Shown here one piece after another: positions 18,732 through 20,914 of a stretch of 20,914 nt of DNA. The notes beneath the pieces are model-generated. The model made no database searches. It saw nothing but the letters and a program-made list of their open reading frames with translations, and was not told where the DNA came from. Position 1 is the first letter of the stretch. The number at the start of each line of letters is the position of its first letter. Source of the stretch: Trebouxia sp. TZW2008 (lineage: Eukaryota; Chlorophyta; Trebouxiophyceae; Trebouxiales; Trebouxiaceae). Position numbers and translations under genes: made by a program. Where the stretch lies: positions 187 through 21,100 of the forward strand of contig BDIU01000514.1 in assembly GCA_002118135.1 (NCBI GenBank), read 5' to 3'.

Positions 18732-20767
18732 CTAAGTGTGGAAGGTCTGGCCTGGAGGAGTAAAGGGCTCTTGCCCTACCCTAGGCATCACATACATACT
18801 CAAGAGCTTCTCTGCTTTCAAGTTCTCGACCATAAGATCCATGTGTGCAGTCTCCTCATCCATGCCGCTGTGTTTAGACTTGGAAGCTTCACCTCTCAGC
18901 AGAGATCTAACCTGCAACGGATGACAAATTGCATTTTATGTGTGAGCTCAAGGTGCATGAGCTGTGTGGCAGGTCGCAGAGAGGTGAATTGCAGCAGCTG
19001 TAAATGTGTCGTGCCCACAAGGTGCTGTTGTACACGGTATCATGGCACAACGTGTTGCACTGTGTATGCAACATGCACAATCTGACACTGACACAGCAGT
19101 ATTGCAGCATTGATCAACGTGATAATGCTCAGCAACAGCTGTTGACAGATTGTGTACCTTTGCATCCACAAAAGCTATCATGTGCGGAGTGAGATGATAA
19201 ATGTCGTCATGTGCTGGCTTGGGGTTGGGGTTGGAACGTCTCTCCTGTAGTTGCTCTCTGTTTAGTGGAAAAGAAGCCAGCAGAATCTTCCTATAATCCT
19301 CGCAACCAAAAGGAGCATCAGTGTCTCCAGTCCTATACCTGTCATCTGCAACAGTGAACAGTAGCGTGTGTGAGTAAGGGCTGTCACGTTGTTTGCAGAA
19401 TTTGTATGAGCATAGCATGCTGCAGTGCAGTGCAGTACCGCGTTGTGTACAAAAAAATATGTGAGCTTGTGTGCTTAAGGTGTGTACAAAGCCTCAGCAC
19501 CAGGAGACAAGCTGCTCACCTTCCAACATAGCAAGGCCCACGTCATGGTCATACTGTGTTAGAGGCTGCTCGCCAAATCCATCCATCATCTGTCCACAAT
19601 GATAGCAACGCATCAGACGTGAGCTTGTTCACCTCGCTCCTGTAGTTCCTTGCTGCATCTTGTGCCTGTAAGTACAAACATGATGCACAAGCTTAGCATG
19701 CACAATTAGTCACAAGATCACATCATCAAGCTGGTGGGCAACTAGCTTACCCCAGTGCACGCTTGTTGAAACTTTGTGGGGTCTTTGCGGGCTTCTGTGA
19801 CAGTGCTGCAGCCCAACACTTCAACAGCCACCTTCTGATGTGCAGCTAGAGTGGTGGTAAAGCCAAACTCGCGCATGTGATGCTGTATCATTGCAGCTGT
19901 GTCTGCCCTTACGGCTTTCTATACCAAACAAAAGAGATCAGAGATTGTGTTGCAACAGCTGCTTGTGTGCAAGCAAGAACAACGAATACAATACCGTGAT
20001 CTTGAGGATCAAAGCTTACCAGAGTTCTGTCATCAAATCCGCCTTGTTCTGATGAAGACCCTTTACTGTTTTTCACCTGCAGTGCAACATCGTGTGGAAA
20101 GGATAGACGCAAATGCTCACAGCCCAAAATGTTGTTTGATGTACCAGATCATTCAGGGCATCTGACGTTCTGTCCCTCTATGATACGCTCAGTGAGCATG
20201 CATTGACGATGCGCCATCTGAAGCTTGGCTCTTTTCTCAGGAAAGTCTGCCAGTCCTGAGCACGAGCATTTTTGCATTCAGACCAAGCTCAAAATCAAAT
20301 GTAACTCTGTCAAGTGTAGCACTAACCTTGGTACCAATCTGCATTTGTGTCTAACGAAGGTGGGAGCTGATCAGAGGAAGACCTGGTGGAGGAAGTACCG
20401 GCTCTGCCAGGATCCTGCAAGGCATGTGATTCAATCAAGTGTGCAAACCGACTGTAAACGGTCTACAGCAGCGAACAAACAGGCAGCATTCAGCACCTGT
20501 GGGTTGTCGCCCTCCTGGCTGCTTGTAGCCCCCGAAGTAGAAGGCCCCGCAGCACCAGCTCTGGTAGGACGCAGAAACGAGAGGTCGACTTCACGTCCCT
20601 GAACTATCACAGCGTGTATTAGAATATTGATCCCGTGGCTTGCCCTGCCTTGCCTAACTACAGAGGTGCTGTTGTCTTACCCGTCGCCTGCCTCTGCGCT
20701 CTGTCGCTTCAGGTCTCCTGGCCTGTGAGTCGGTTGGAGTAGGACCCACAACTGCTCTATTAGCCAT
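18732..20767 (-). CDS. Unrecognised hydrophilic protein, at least 8 exons
   Basis: I recognise no family. Clear exons: 20767-20681 (start MANRAVVGPTP, donor GTAAGA), 20598-20497, 20414-20327, 20076-20020, 19918-19751, 19665-19633, 19589-19520, 19345-19158 and 18911-18732 (stop TAG). From 20076 onward phases close exactly (696 nt, 232 codons including stop). The link between 20414-20327 and 20076-20020 is unresolved: the strongest donor there (GTTAGT) leaves phase 1, and another small exon near 20145-20210 is likely. The N-terminal ~95 residues are Arg/Ser/Gly/Thr-rich and probably disordered. The middle and end look globular (AAMIQHHMREFGFTTTLA, LTPHMIAFVDAK). There is no signal peptide or membrane segment. 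The intron 19590-19632 is only 43 nt, plausible given the 45-nt intron in the F-box gene. Confidence 0.7.
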
Positions 20768-20914
20768 GCTGCTTGTTGTGCTCTATCTATCCAAGATCTA
20801 CTGGACTCTGACCATAACACTGATTGTGAAGCGGGTAGAGCCACAACAGCTTTGGAGTAGCTTGTGCAGACACACAATGTGCACCTGCTGAGAGCTGTAT
20901 TTGTAGCATCGTCG

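Overview
The window looks like nuclear DNA of a green alga (Chlorophyta; trebouxiophyte-like is my guess). The evidence is short exons split by many GT-AG introns, a plant-type F-box/leucine-rich-repeat protein, and an ABC1K (UbiB-like) kinase of the plastid type. No bacterial operons, tRNAs, rRNAs, CRISPR arrays or intact transposons were seen.

Three split genes are readable, all on the minus strand and in head-to-tail order. From right to left: (1) an unrecognised hydrophilic protein at 18732-20767; (2) a 12-exon ABC1K atypical kinase at 5727-15431, whose exon phases close exactly to an 829-residue reading frame; (3) a 10-exon F-box/LRR protein at 1212-5054, closing to 517 residues. The 3.3 kb gap at 15432-18731 holds a purine/pyrimidine tract, short repeats and several coding-like plus-strand stretches that I could not join into a gene. 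The leftmost 1.2 kb holds the presumed 3' flank of the F-box gene and a pair of short palindromes.

The most striking feature is inside the ABC1K introns. At least six of the 12 exons (3, 4, 7, 8, 9, 11) have partial copies of themselves, splice-site edge included, in the adjacent intron. Copies of exon 5' edges lie upstream of the parent exon and copies of 3' edges lie downstream, which is the geometry of repeated tandem duplication across exon-intron junctions. Most copies are broken by stops or frameshifts. One, an exon-7 copy at 10825-10952, keeps an open frame, the catalytic-loop motif HADPHPG, the GTATGA donor and the same 2-to-1 phase as exon 7, so it could act as a mutually exclusive alternative exon. 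The same introns hold two minisatellites with a 43-bp period, a degenerate ~54-bp array and a ~165-nt foldback hairpin.

Functional link: the ABC1K product is expected in the plastid (plastoglobule/prenylquinone metabolism in relatives), and the F-box protein in SCF ubiquitin ligases. Nothing in the sequence ties the three genes to one pathway.
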